Shown: piece after piece, positions 24,995 through 34,010 of the stretch | Numbering within the stretch: position 1 is the stretch's first letter | Layout of the letters: each line of letters opens with the position of its first letter | Source: Dehalococcoidia bacterium | GTDB lineage: Bacteria; Chloroflexota; Dehalococcoidia; Dehalococcoidales; Fen-1064 | Direction: 5' to 3' | Assembly (NCBI GenBank): GCA_011171075.1 | Contig: DUFD01000002.1 | Location: 1 to 64,000 of the forward strand | Length of the DNA stretch: 64,000 bases | Notes under the pieces: generated by a model | What the model was told of the DNA's origin: nothing | Databases searched by the model: none | The model's input: the letters and a program-made list of their open reading frames with translations, nothing else | Translations under genes and position numbers: made by a program

Positions 24995-26406
24995 TCCAGC
25001 GGAGGGTATTTATCCGCCCAGGGAGCAGCCTCCTCAAAGGCAGCGGCAACCCTGAGCACAGTCGCATCGGCAAAACGCCCCCCTACTATCTGAAGACCGA
25101 CTGGCAGACCATCCTCCGTCCAGCCGCAAGGTACAGATGCTGCCGGCTGGCCGGTGAAGTTAAAGGGATAAGTAAACGGTGTCCAGTCCAGGGCTGGTTC
25201 GCCTTTGACACCGGCTATCTCGGTCACCTGATATGTACTTATGTCAAATGCCGGCACGGATAACGTTGGTGTCAGTAAAACGTCGTATTTTTCGAATATG
25301 GGCTGGATTTTACTCCAGAACTCCTTTCGTGCCTGGGCAGCGTATGCGTAATCTATTGCCCGGACATTCATACCACGCTCTACGGTTCGCACCAGTTGCG
25401 GGTTCATCTTATCCCGCCATTCTTCGAGCTTGTCAGCCACTTCACTGGCTATAGTAACTGCCCATATTACGGAAAAGACTGGCCCCTGGTTTTCCAGTTC
25501 AAAGCCGGCATCCTCAATGTTAGCACCGAGTGACTCGAAGACACGTAGCGCCGAGGTCGTTATTACCAGAACTTCAGGGTCAACCAGCGCATAGCTGAGG
25601 TCTGGACTCCAGCCAACCCTGATTCCTTTGAGGTCTCCATCGAGGAGTGACAGGTATTCAAGTCCAATCTCCGAGAGGGAATATATATCCCTGTCATCCC
25701 TGCCCGCAATGACCTCCATCATCAGGGCGGCATCGGCAACGGTACGCGTTATCGGACCGGTGTGTGACAGCGTTTGCCAGTCTGGCAGCCCCGGCCCTCT
25801 CGGAACGCGGCCATACGACGGTTTCAGGCCGAAAGCCCCACAAAAACTGCTGGGGATACGTATCGAACCGCCGCCGTCGGTGCCGACGGCCAGTGGCCCC
25901 ATACCAGCAACCACGGCCGAAGCCGCACCACCGCTGGAACCACCGGCATGTCGCCCAAGGTTCCACGGGTTTCGTGTCGGTCCGAAAAGCAGGTTATCGG
26001 TCACGCCCATAAATCCGAATTCGGGAGTGTTGGTCTTGCCCGTCACGATTGCTCCGGCTGCCTTGAGCCTCTCAACGACTATATTATCTTTATCAGGTAC
26101 GAAATTTTCGTAGATACGAGAGCCATACGTGGTACGAACACCCTTCGTGAAAACCAGGTCTTTGACTGATACAGGTACGCCGTGCAGTCTGCCTAGTTCT
26201 CCGCCTTGCATTACAAGGGCTTCGGCTTCTCGAGCCTGTCTCTTAGCATCCTCAGCCAGGAGAGTACAATAAGCATTTATTTTCGGATTAAGCCTTTCAA
26301 TACGAGCCAGGATGGCGTCCATTACCTCTACTGGAGAGAGTCTTTTCTCACGGATTGCTGCCGCCATCTCCACCGCCGGCATATACACAATATCTGAAAT
26401 GCCCAT
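24991..26406 (-). CDS. Amidase signature family hydrolase (GatA-like)
   Basis: 471 residues with the amidase signature Ser-cisSer-Lys triad: Lys in VPVSVKDLV, the glycine/serine-rich GGSSGGAASAV, and the nucleophile region GTDGGGSIRIPSSFCGAFG. The length and the C-terminal TGQPAASVPCGWTEDGLPVGLQIVG fit general amidases of the GatA type. No gatB or gatC is adjacent, so it is more likely a metabolic amidase than the glutamyl-tRNA amidotransferase subunit. Its stop codon shares the tetramer TTAA with the opposing gene. Confidence 0.88.
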   Translation of the reverse strand: MGISDIVYMPAVEMAAAIREKRLSPVEVMDAILARIERLNPKINAYCTLLAEDAKRQAREAEALVMQGGELGRLHGVPVSVKDLVFTKGVRTTYGSRIYENFVPDKDNIVVERLKAAGAIVTGKTNTPEFGFMGVTDNLLFGPTRNPWNLGRHAGGSSGGAASAVVAGMGPLAVGTDGGGSIRIPSSFCGAFGLKPSYGRVPRGPGLPDWQTLSHTGPITRTVADAALMMEVIAGRDDRDIYSLSEIGLEYLSLLDGDLKGIRVGWSPDLSYALVDPEVLVITTSALRVFESLGANIEDAGFELENQGPVFSVIWAVTIASEVADKLEEWRDKMNPQLVRTVERGMNVRAIDYAYAAQARKEFWSKIQPIFEKYDVLLTPTLSVPAFDISTYQVTEIAGVKGEPALDWTPFTYPFNFTGQPAASVPCGWTEDGLPVGLQIVGGRFADATVLRVAAAFEEAAPWADKYPPLD

Positions 26407-26585
26407 ATTATCTCCTTCACTATAAACATGTTATCCAAAGGGGATTATATTGTGTTTAATGCAGCGAAGCAAACTTGTCCAGTTACACACTGTCTTTGAC
26501 TCTGGTATTGACAACCACGGCGTACCTGATTACCATATCTACAACAGGCAGATGCATTCAGGTATGATGCCTTGGAGGTAATCGG

Positions 26586-26873
26586 GTGGCTAAGGAGACG
26601 TGCAAGGTCTGCAATAGCGTCGTTGACCCCGATACCATGGAGAAGCACCACATCGTTCCCAGGGACGTGACAGATGAGGCAGGTATTCCGGAATCTCAGA
26701 CTGTTCGTCTTTGTACCGACTGTCACGAAGAGGTCCATACCTGGTACACCGCTAGGGTACGCCACACGGAATATGACCCTGACACGAAGCGATTCCGCAC
26801 TAAGTCCTCTCTGGAAATGGTACGGGAATACCAGGCAGCCTTCAGTGCCTTCGTAAACTACAAAAGCGCATAG
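26586..26873 (+). CDS. Small HNH-type zinc protein
   Basis: 95 residues from a GTG start with GGAGGT at good spacing. A CKVC pair (residues 6-9), HHIVPRD (about 21-27) and CTDCHEEVHTWY (about 43-54) match a compact HNH endonuclease fold with two structural CxxC pairs and a catalytic His. The C-terminal half is basic, then helical. No partner or mobile-element genes are adjacent. Nuclease activity is inferred. Confidence 0.65.
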   Translation: MAKETCKVCNSVVDPDTMEKHHIVPRDVTDEAGIPESQTVRLCTDCHEEVHTWYTARVRHTEYDPDTKRFRTKSSLEMVREYQAAFSAFVNYKSA

Positions 26874-27009
26874 CGTTCCTGAGCATGAGACCACTCAATA
26901 CAGCCGTTATTATGACCTCCATACAGGTAATTCTTAGATATATTGCCCTGTTTTACTTAGAATTGACTTCAGCATTGTAAGCGACATACCTGTAGCACCT
27001 TCAGTTGCT

Positions 27010-27038
27010 TTGACATATATTAGCTTTCTTGGTAAACT
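27010..27038 (+). promoter_or_regulatory. Candidate sigma-70 promoter for the ABC importer operon
   Basis: TTGACA (27010-27015), a 17-nt spacer and TAAACT (27033-27038), about 240 nt upstream of the ATPase gene. The 26874-27276 stretch holds no convincing gene. A 7-bp hairpin (ggtccct/agggacc, 27106-27127) lies in the leader. Confidence 0.5.
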
Positions 27039-27276
27039 AACGCAGACCTTTGTGTAGCCAATCGACCTTGAGGTAGCCGATGGCAACAGCATGGTTAGGA
27101 GGTAAGGTCCCTTAAGCAGCAGGGACCGGAATTAATTGAATAATCTAATCCCGCCTCTTTTACACCACTCTCCAGGCGCTACATCGCTTATCCAAAGTTC
27201 TCTCTGACTAGAGCCGTATCTCGCCGGATTGCGTCCACCTGGGACTTTTCCTATTAAGAATCATGCATGGGGGAAT

Positions 27277-28509
27277 ATGCCTGAGGAAAATATCAGTATC
27301 TCATGCCAGAATGTCTGGAAAATCTTTGGTCCAGACCCGCAGAGTATAATTGCCAACTCTGGTAATGGTTCCACCAAGCAGGAGATACTGGAGCAGACCG
27401 GGCATGTTATCGCCGTGAAAGATGTGTCCTTCGATATCAAAGAAGATGAGATATTTGTTGTCATGGGGCTGTCGGGTAGCGGTAAATCGACATTGGTCCG
27501 TTGCATCAACCGGCTTATCGAACCGACAGCGGGCAAGATATTCCTCGAAGGCGAAGACCTGTCCCTGATGAATGAGAAGCAGCTCAGAGAATTGCGGCGT
27601 CACAAGTTGAGTATGGTCTTTCAGTACTTCGGATTGCTTCCACATCGCTCGGTGCAGGATAACGTAGCTTTCGGTCTGGAAATCCGCGGAGAACATGGGA
27701 AAGAAAAGGATGAGAAGGTCGCCCAGGCACTTGAACAGGTAGGTCTCAAAGGCTGGGAAAAGAGTCGCATTAATGAGCTCAGCGGTGGCATGCAGCAGAG
27801 AGTTGGACTGGCAAGGGCTTTGGCGGTCGGTGCCGAAGTTTTGCTGATGGATGAGCCTTTTAGTGCCCTGGACCCTCTAATCCGCCGCCAGATGCAGGAC
27901 GAGTTCATAAACCTGCGGGGCACGGTCAAGAAAACGGTGGTGTTCATTACCCACGACCTTATGGAGGCGCTTAAGCTAGGCGACCGTGTTGCCATTATGA
28001 AAGATGGAGAAATCGTTCAGATAGGTACACCACAGGAAATAGTCAATGAGCCTGCTGATGAGTACGTAAGTGAATTCGTCAAAGACGTGCCCCGCGGACA
28101 GGTTATTACAGCTGAAAGCGTTATGGAAGAACCTCCCGTGCTGGTGAACAGCGAGCAGAACCTTGCGGAGGTAATCGAGCAGATGAGGACCGCTGGGGTT
28201 GATGTTGCCTTTATTACCGATGCTTTTGGCAGACTGCGGGGACTGACTACTCTCGAAAACGCTGAGACTGCACTGCAAAATGGATTAAGCAGAGTTCGAG
28301 ATGCGGTACAAAACGAGTTTCTGTCAGCTTCTCCAGATACCCCCCTGGACCAGTGCCTTCCACTGGTGACGGATGATGATATCCCCCTCGCCATTCTTGA
28401 CGAACGGAGCCATCTCCTGGGCGTAGTTACGCGGGCAGCCCTTGTCCAGGGCATGCAGTCTACTGATGGAAATGGTAACGGTAATAAGAACGGAAATAAA
28501 AGCCAATAA
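27277..28509 (+). CDS. proV: Glycine betaine/proline-type ABC transporter ATP-binding protein
   Basis: The track begins at a TTG (27229); the ATG at 27277 ([10 protein letters not shown]) fits the family. The 410-residue protein has Walker [10 protein letters not shown] (about 64-72), Q-loop [11 protein letters not shown], signature [15 protein letters not shown], Walker [14 protein letters not shown] and the H-loop His in [13 protein letters not shown]-terminal pair of CBS domains (about 285-395) ends in an Asn/Gly/Lys-rich tail. ProV/OpuAA proteins use CBS domains to gate uptake by ionic strength. The binding protein and permease genes follow. Substrate (betaine-like quaternary amines) is inferred by family. 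Confidence 0.9.
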   Translation: MPEENISISCQNVWKIFGPDPQSIIANSGNGSTKQEILEQTGHVIAVKDVSFDIKEDEIFVVMGLSGSGKSTLVRCINRLIEPTAGKIFLEGEDLSLMNEKQLRELRRHKLSMVFQYFGLLPHRSVQDNVAFGLEIRGEHGKEKDEKVAQALEQVGLKGWEKSRINELSGGMQQRVGLARALAVGAEVLLMDEPFSALDPLIRRQMQDEFINLRGTVKKTVVFITHDLMEALKLGDRVAIMKDGEIVQIGTPQEIVNEPADEYVSEFVKDVPRGQVITAESVMEEPPVLVNSEQNLAEVIEQMRTAGVDVAFITDAFGRLRGLTTLENAETALQNGLSRVRDAVQNEFLSASPDTPLDQCLPLVTDDDIPLAILDERSHLLGVVTRAALVQGMQSTDGNGNGNKNGNKSQ

Positions 28510-28541
28510 AGGGGGTGATAGTGAGTTTTGTAATTCACACT

Positions 28542-28585
28542 ACCGATATGCCAGACAGGCTGCTTTAGCCGGTCTGGCTTACGGT
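28542..28585 (+). promoter_or_regulatory. Intercistronic stem-loop between ATPase and binding-protein genes
   Basis: Nested arms accg/cggt, gccagac/gtctggc and ggct/agcc form an extended hairpin between the two coding regions without a U run. Such structures often stabilise or partly terminate the message to raise binding-protein levels over the ATPase; that role is inferred here. Confidence 0.5.
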
Positions 28586-28623
28586 ATCTACAAAACAGTA
28601 CTTAAATAAAAGGAGAACTCAAA

Positions 28624-29628
28624 ATGAGAAAGATTTGCTTAGTTCTATTAGCAGTAATGCTATCTTTAAGCATAGTTGTAACGAGCTGCGATGGTGAGAA
28701 AGAGACAATCAAGCTCTCTGAACTCAACTGGGGCAGTGCCCAGTTCCAGTCTGCTGTGGCCAAGATTATCATTGAGGAAGGGTATGGTTACGATGTAGAG
28801 CTTGTGCCTGGAGAAACCATACCGCTTTTCCAAGGGCTACGCGATGGTGACATTGATGTCTTCCTAGAGGGCTGGATGGAAAATCAGCAGGAGGCATACG
28901 ACGCCGCCATAGCCGCCGGAGATATTGTGAACCTGTCATTTATCAACGATGACAACTGGCAGAGCGGATTTGTCATACCCACCTATGTTATCGAAGGGGA
29001 TACAGCCCGAGGCATCGACCCCATGCTACCGGATCTGGAAACCGTAGATGACCTCAAGGATCCGGAATGTGTAGCAACATTCGCAGACCCAGAAGACCCT
29101 TCTAAAGGTCTCATCGTGAATGGTCCGGTTGGCTGGGAGTGTGAGATAGTTCTTAATGAACAGGTAGTAACGTATGGATTAGCCGACTACTATAATGTGA
29201 TGAATGCCGGCAGTTCCACGGCGCTTTTTGCTTCTCTGAAGGGTGCTTATGATGCGGGTGAACCCTGGATAGGTTATCTGTGGGGTCCCACCTGGATTGC
29301 CGGCGCTCTTGACCTCACACTGGTCGAAGAACCTCCATATGATGAGGATGTCTGGAATGAAGACCATGGCTGCGGCTGGCCATCGGTTCACCTTTTTATT
29401 GCGGCACACAAGGACTTTGAAGATAAGGCAGCGGATGTGGCTGACATGTTCCGCGAGTGGGAGATGTCTACCGCGACCCTCGATGAGGTTCTGGCCTACA
29501 TGCAGGATACTGAGGGCGAACCCATAGATGCTGCGATCTGGTTCCTCAAGAACCGCGAGTCAATCTGGACTGAGTTTGTACCCGATGACATAGCCGATAA
29601 GGTCAGAGATGCCGTAGCCGATATGTAG
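28624..29628 (+). CDS. proX: Glycine betaine-type substrate-binding lipoprotein (OpuAC/ProX family)
   Basis: 334 residues with a lipoprotein signal peptide; the lipobox VTSC places the acylated Cys at residue 22. The mature domain has the OpuAC pattern (LSELNWGSAQFQSAVAKII, DVFLEGWMENQQ, GYLWGPTWIAGALDL, CGWPSVHLFIAAH), with several Trp residues that could make an aromatic cage for a quaternary amine. An AAGGAG ribosome binding site precedes the ATG. It lies between the ATPase and permease genes, an order different from the more usual ATPase-permease-binding protein. Confidence 0.88.
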   Translation: MRKICLVLLAVMLSLSIVVTSCDGEKETIKLSELNWGSAQFQSAVAKIIIEEGYGYDVELVPGETIPLFQGLRDGDIDVFLEGWMENQQEAYDAAIAAGDIVNLSFINDDNWQSGFVIPTYVIEGDTARGIDPMLPDLETVDDLKDPECVATFADPEDPSKGLIVNGPVGWECEIVLNEQVVTYGLADYYNVMNAGSSTALFASLKGAYDAGEPWIGYLWGPTWIAGALDLTLVEEPPYDEDVWNEDHGCGWPSVHLFIAAHKDFEDKAADVADMFREWEMSTATLDEVLAYMQDTEGEPIDAAIWFLKNRESIWTEFVPDDIADKVRDAVADM

Positions 29629-29693
29629 CATCATCCTGGATAACCATGAGTAAAATATCATAGTAGTTGCCGTAGAGGTAACCAATAAGAGCA

Positions 29694-29750
29694 GCCACTC
29701 CTACTGACCTGTAGCGAAAGATAATTGTCCTTAAGGTAGGTAGGGGTGGC
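29694..29750 (+). promoter_or_regulatory. Intercistronic stem-loop before the permease gene
   Basis: gccactcctac (29694-29704) pairs with gtaggggtggc (29740-29750), 11 bp with one G-U, ending 19 nt before the permease ATG. It lacks a U tract. It may tune permease expression relative to the binding protein. Confidence 0.45.
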
Positions 29751-29769
29751 CGCTGGTGGGTAGGGTATC

Positions 29770-30618
29770 ATGTGGGATTTTCCTGAACTGAATTTTCCCA
29801 TAGGTGAATGGGTGAATAGGGCTGTTGCCTGGCTCACCGATAATTTGGAAGCATTCTTCGATGTTATTACAACAGCCATCCGAGAACCACTGGTCTGGAT
29901 AAAAAATGATGTGTTGTTGTGGTTACCATGGTGGGTAGTCATCATTATAGTTGCGGCAATTGCCTGGAAAATTGCCAACTGGAAAGTTGCCTTGCTAGCA
30001 GTTTTGGGGCTGTTCTTCATCGGCGCCATGGGACGCTGGGATGATACCATGACCACAATCGCCATAATGGTCACCTCAGTAATAGTATCGGTGATAATTG
30101 GTGTTCCCCTCGGCATAATATCTGCTAAGAGTGACCGGTTCGAAGCATTCCAACGACCGATACTTGACATGATGCAGACCATGCCCGCCTTTGTCTACCT
30201 TGTCCCGGCGGTGTTCTTTTTTGGGCTGGGCCTGGTACCTGCAGTGGTGGCTACCTGCATATATGCCATCCCTCCTGCCATACGGCTTACCAACCTCGGC
30301 ATTCGCCAGGTATCACCCGAGGTAGTTGAAGCCGGCAGGTCGTTCGGTACTACTGGCATGCAACTCCTTCTTAAGATACAACTGCCCCTGGCTCTACCTA
30401 ACATTATGGCCGGTGTCAATCAGACTATCATGATGGCTCTGGCTATGGTGGTACTGTGCTCAATGATTGGTGCCGCCGGTCTTGGCCTTGAGGTGTTGAG
30501 AGGCATGAACAACCTTGATGTAGGCCGTGGCTTCGAGGCCGGTATTAGTATTGTAATTGTGGCTATTATCCTTGACCGTATTACTGCGGCACTCGGTAAG
30601 AAAGGCACAACTGCGTAG
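29770..30618 (+). CDS. proW: Glycine betaine-type ABC transporter permease
   Basis: 282 residues, about six to seven membrane helices. The BPD_transp_1 region has VSVIIGVPLGIISAKSDRF and the EAA-like loop EVVEAGRSFGTTGMQLLLKIQLPLALPNIMAG that contacts the ATPase. The MQTMPAFVYLVPAVFFFGLG segment is typical of ProW/OpuAB. Third gene of the importer; a weak hairpin (30673-30699) follows before the convergent acyl-CoA dehydrogenase. Confidence 0.9.
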   Translation: MWDFPELNFPIGEWVNRAVAWLTDNLEAFFDVITTAIREPLVWIKNDVLLWLPWWVVIIIVAAIAWKIANWKVALLAVLGLFFIGAMGRWDDTMTTIAIMVTSVIVSVIIGVPLGIISAKSDRFEAFQRPILDMMQTMPAFVYLVPAVFFFGLGLVPAVVATCIYAIPPAIRLTNLGIRQVSPEVVEAGRSFGTTGMQLLLKIQLPLALPNIMAGVNQTIMMALAMVVLCSMIGAAGLGLEVLRGMNNLDVGRGFEAGISIVIVAIILDRITAALGKKGTTA

Positions 30619-30672
30619 GTACCTTTACTGCCTTTTGAGAACGAGACAACTCGTACTTTAAACAAGAAAAGC

Positions 30673-30699
30673 CCCCTGCACGGAATTCTCTGGCAGGGG
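30673..30699. terminator. Hairpin between convergent importer and acyl-CoA dehydrogenase genes
   Basis: cccctgc/gcagggg, a 7-bp stem with a 13-nt loop followed by cattctcttt on the + strand. It sits between two convergent genes and could serve either transcript. Confidence 0.45.
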
Positions 30700-30726
30700 A
30701 CATTCTCTTTCGGGTACTAGTATTGG

Positions 30727-31935
30727 CTACTTGAGTTGCTCGCGGGTGTAATCAAGAATGCGGCGGGCGACAATCAGCATGTTTATCTGACCGGTACCCT
30801 CGAAGATATCGTTTATCTTGCCGTCACGCATCCATTTTTCAAGGAGGTTTTTGCGGGAGTATCCCAGCGGACCCATCATCTCGACGGCCTTCTGGGTAAT
30901 CCGGCTGACCACTATTCCGGCTTTTGCCTTGGCCATAGACGCCTCAAGGCTGTTTGGCTGGAACTGGCTCATCATCCATACGGCCCGCAACATCAGCATC
31001 AGAGCGGCTTTATAACTGGCCTCCATATCCATAATGTCACGCTCCATAGCTGTTAGCTCATGGCGCGGTAGACCATACCTTATCGGAATACCTTCTTTCT
31101 CGAACACGTCCTTGACAAAATCCAGTGCGGCACGCCCGACTCCCAGAGCCATGGCTGCAATAATCGGGCGAGTAGCGTCAAAGGTAGCCATCGCCCGTCT
31201 GAAGCCGGCGGTCTGGCTGGGGTCAACCTTTCTTACCTCCGGACTGCCCAGAATGTTCTCATACGGGATACGGCAATTGTCCAGTATCAGCGTGGCGGTA
31301 TCACTGGCCCTTATGCCCAGCTTGTTCTCGACCTTATCGATATGTGCTCCAGGAGTGCCGGCTTCTACCACAAATGGTTTCATGCCAGCCCGTCCGGCCG
31401 TCTTGTCAACCGTTGCCCAGACCACTACCAGGCCGTCGGATTCATCCATAGCCCTTTGCCCGCCGGTGATAAATATCTTCTCACCGTTAAGTACCCATTC
31501 ATTGGTCTCGTTGTCCAGCACCGCCATTGTCTGGATGGCTGCCGTATCCGAACCAGCTCCGGGTTCGGTCATTGCCATGGCGCCCCACTTGGGCTCACCC
31601 TCACCGAAGCGCTTTAAGAATTTCGCCTGCTGTTCCTGCGTCCCACTCGTCAGGATAGCAGCGCCTCCCAGACCAGAACCGGGGGCCACCAGCATCAGGC
31701 CGGCATCGCCCCAGCAGTTCTCCAGTATCCGCAGAGAAGCACCAACGCCCAGACCCAATATGCCGCTGCCACCACCCTCTGCCTGCTGTTGCCAGTTTCG
31801 TGCAATTAAATCCTTGGGGCTCTCATGCTCATGTTCATCGTAGTAACGGGCTAATGGGCGAATAACTTCTAAAGATTCTTTATGGGCTGAATCTATCATC
31901 GCCTGCTCTTCAGCCGTTAGCTCGAAATCAATCAT
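30727..31935 (-). CDS. Acyl-CoA dehydrogenase
   Basis: 402 residues with the normal three-part fold. The FAD/substrate region includes WGAMAMTEPGAGSDTAAIQT and WVLNGEKIFITGGQ; the C-terminal helical domain has MMGPLGYSRKNLLEKWMRDGKINDIFEGTGQI. The catalytic Glu in FEGTGQI (about residue 379) is present. Oxidises acyl-CoA to enoyl-CoA and passes electrons to ETF. It follows a second acyl-CoA dehydrogenase gene by 32 nt on the same strand. The acyl substrate is not predictable. Confidence 0.9.
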   Translation of the reverse strand: MIDFELTAEEQAMIDSAHKESLEVIRPLARYYDEHEHESPKDLIARNWQQQAEGGGSGILGLGVGASLRILENCWGDAGLMLVAPGSGLGGAAILTSGTQEQQAKFLKRFGEGEPKWGAMAMTEPGAGSDTAAIQTMAVLDNETNEWVLNGEKIFITGGQRAMDESDGLVVVWATVDKTAGRAGMKPFVVEAGTPGAHIDKVENKLGIRASDTATLILDNCRIPYENILGSPEVRKVDPSQTAGFRRAMATFDATRPIIAAMALGVGRAALDFVKDVFEKEGIPIRYGLPRHELTAMERDIMDMEASYKAALMLMLRAVWMMSQFQPNSLEASMAKAKAGIVVSRITQKAVEMMGPLGYSRKNLLEKWMRDGKINDIFEGTGQINMLIVARRILDYTREQLK

Positions 31936-31967
31936 CTTTACAGACCTCCTGCTATCTTCCGAAAGTC

Positions 31968-33068
31968 CTATACTATGGCCATGCCATCAAAAGTGGCAAA
32001 GCCGCGACCATTTCTGAACCATAGCTCAACAGGGTGGTCGCGAATATAACCGTGTCCGCCCAGTACCTGGACAGCATTATTGGTAACACTCATTACCATA
32101 TCATCGGCGTACATCTTTGCCAGAGAAGCTTCTTTGGTAGCATCCTCATTGCGGTCGAGTTTCCAGGCGGCCTCCCATGTCATCAAGCGGGTAGCATCGA
32201 CATCGATAGCCATTTCGGCCAGCATGAAAGCGATTGCCTGCCTTGAGGCAATCGGCTCACCAAAAGCGTGGCGTTCCTTGGCATAGTCCCGAGCATATTC
32301 GAAGGCAGCCCGGGCGACACCGACCGCCATTCCGCAGAGGGCTACCCTTGATAGGTTCATAATCCGCCCGAAATCACACCCGGCATCACCACCAAGTCGG
32401 TTCTCCTTGGGCACCTTACAATTTTTCAGGGATAGTTCATAGGTTGCCAGGGCTTTAATTCCCATGTTTTTCTCACGCTCGGTAATTTCAAGACCGGGAG
32501 TACCCTTCTCGACAATAAAGCCCTGGGTATTACCGCTTTCGTTGGCATAGACCAGAAGCAGGTCTGCATCGGCTGCCAGAGGGACATAGCACTTCTCCCC
32601 GTTAATCACATAGCCACCGTTGTCAGGCTTGGCGGTCGTCTGCAACGAGGCCGGGTTGAAATTATAACTTGGCTCTATTAGGGCAGCCGTGGCTACCTTA
32701 AATTGGTCGCCACAAAAAGAGGGGAGATATTGTCTCTTCTGCTCCTCGGTGCCCATTTCGACCACCGGCGTGGCTACCAGTGCAGGACAGAGGATATGCA
32801 TGGCTATTGACAGGTCTCCCCAGGCCAGTTCTTCGGCAATCAGCGTTCCGGTCAATGCCGAACGTTCACCGCCGAATCCCTCGAATTCTTCCGGGATACT
32901 GCTGGCGATAAATCCCAACTGCCAGGCGGTATCGATAACGTTTGCAGGGATATCACCGCTCTCGTCGCACTCCCGGTAGACCTTACGCGCGTGGTCATTA
33001 ACGAACTCTTTGACCATATTGACTATCATCTGCTGGTCTTCGCTGGGGCTAAATGATATCATCGCCAC
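31968..33068 (-). CDS. Acyl-CoA dehydrogenase with Asp at the catalytic-base position and short C-terminus
   Basis: 366 residues. Recognisable by YVINGEKCYVPLAADAD, the central LSRVALCGMAVGVARAAFEYA and VQVLGGHGYIRDHPVELWFRNGRG. The usual YEGTxEI catalytic segment reads TFDGMAIV and the protein ends there, so the base would be Asp361 and the last 15-25 residues of the family are absent. The stop codon is read directly and no frameshift is apparent. Asp bases are known in some dehydrogenases acting on cyclic acyl-CoAs. Co-transcribed with the following dehydrogenase; the two could form a heteromer. Confidence 0.88.
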   Translation of the reverse strand: MAMISFSPSEDQQMIVNMVKEFVNDHARKVYRECDESGDIPANVIDTAWQLGFIASSIPEEFEGFGGERSALTGTLIAEELAWGDLSIAMHILCPALVATPVVEMGTEEQKRQYLPSFCGDQFKVATAALIEPSYNFNPASLQTTAKPDNGGYVINGEKCYVPLAADADLLLVYANESGNTQGFIVEKGTPGLEITEREKNMGIKALATYELSLKNCKVPKENRLGGDAGCDFGRIMNLSRVALCGMAVGVARAAFEYARDYAKERHAFGEPIASRQAIAFMLAEMAIDVDATRLMTWEAAWKLDRNEDATKEASLAKMYADDMVMSVTNNAVQVLGGHGYIRDHPVELWFRNGRGFATFDGMAIV

Positions 33069-33160
33069 CTCCTTACATTGTCCAGTACAGTATAAAATTA
33101 AGCGTAAAGGCTATCATCAACGATAGCACAATTGACCCGTTCCAGCAAACACCAGTATTG

Positions 33161-33730
33161 CTACTGCTCCATTTCCAAGCCTACACTAAATGCCTTTGCG
33201 GCGACGTTTCCAAAGGTATAATACTGGCGTTGCGGTGTAACGAAGATAAACGGCCTGATTTTTTCAACATCTGGCTTGCCGTCTGTGAGACAATCGTCAG
33301 AAACATGAGTCTCCTCTATCCGGCCAATGACGAGATTATGGCTGCCAAGGTCCAGCATCTGTACCACACGGCATTCCAGATTTACCGGGCACTGCTCAAT
33401 CAGAGGAGCCTTTTCAACCTCGCCGTAGAATATGTTGAAGTTGCAGACTGCCACCTTATCAACCGTTGCACCGGACCTTATACCACAGTAGTCCGCTTCT
33501 TTGATAATTTCTGTCGAAGGCACATTGACAGAGAAGGTCTCATTTTGTTTGATATCTTTTAACGTATGTCGCGTATGTCGCACGGCTACCGAAATCATCG
33601 GTGGTTCGCCGTTGGCAATTCCACACCAGGCAATCGCTAAAAAGTTTGGTTTACCGTCTACATCTGCTCCGACCAGTACCGTAGGCATCGGATATATCAG
33701 TGTCATCGGGCCCATCTTAGTTTTACCCAT
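33161..33730 (-). CDS. Flavin reductase-like FMN-binding split-barrel protein
   Basis: The Met at 33730 (MGKTKMGPMTLIYPMPTVLVG) has AGGAGGAG upstream and replaces the track start at 33775, giving 189 residues. The sequence NFLAIAWCGIANGEPPMISVAV and FSVNVPSTEIIKEADYCG is typical of flavoredoxin/flavin reductase domain proteins that bind FMN. In anaerobes these act as electron carriers or reductases. It lies 92 bp upstream of the acyl-CoA dehydrogenase pair on the same strand and may share their transcript; a link to fatty-acid electron flow is only inferred. Confidence 0.82.
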   Translation of the reverse strand: MGKTKMGPMTLIYPMPTVLVGADVDGKPNFLAIAWCGIANGEPPMISVAVRHTRHTLKDIKQNETFSVNVPSTEIIKEADYCGIRSGATVDKVAVCNFNIFYGEVEKAPLIEQCPVNLECRVVQMLDLGSHNLVIGRIEETHVSDDCLTDGKPDVEKIRPFIFVTPQRQYYTFGNVAAKAFSVGLEMEQ

Positions 33731-33912
33731 GTTTCTCCTCCTGCAATTAGTTTCTAGACCTTGCCACAATCGCAATTAACACCTTAGGTTGTCCGTATAT
33801 CTTTGTCAAGCAAGACCACCCTGACATCCGGCTCATCTAGCTCGATAGTTAATGACTGAAGTTAAAATACCATATGCAGTAGTTTTTTTGGTCTGATTTT
33901 CTCGATTAGTAG

Positions 33913-33941
33913 TTGACAAAATCATTTAGTGGTGATAGTTT
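33913..33941 (+). promoter_or_regulatory. Candidate sigma-70 promoter for the poly-Glu lipoprotein
   Basis: TTGACA (33913-33918), a 17-nt spacer and TAGTTT (33936-33941) in an AT-rich stretch, about 70 nt upstream of the ATG at 34011. Confidence 0.5.
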
Positions 33942-34010
33942 ATCTGATGAGTAATTCGTAAATCTCGTTCAACTGGTATCGTGTCGCAAAAAAATATGGA
34001 AAGGAGACTG

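Noticed and set aside
24991-26406. GatA subunit of the Asp/Glu-tRNA amidotransferase
   Set aside because: No gatB or gatC nearby, and the general amidase family has the same motifs; kept as a broad amidase call.
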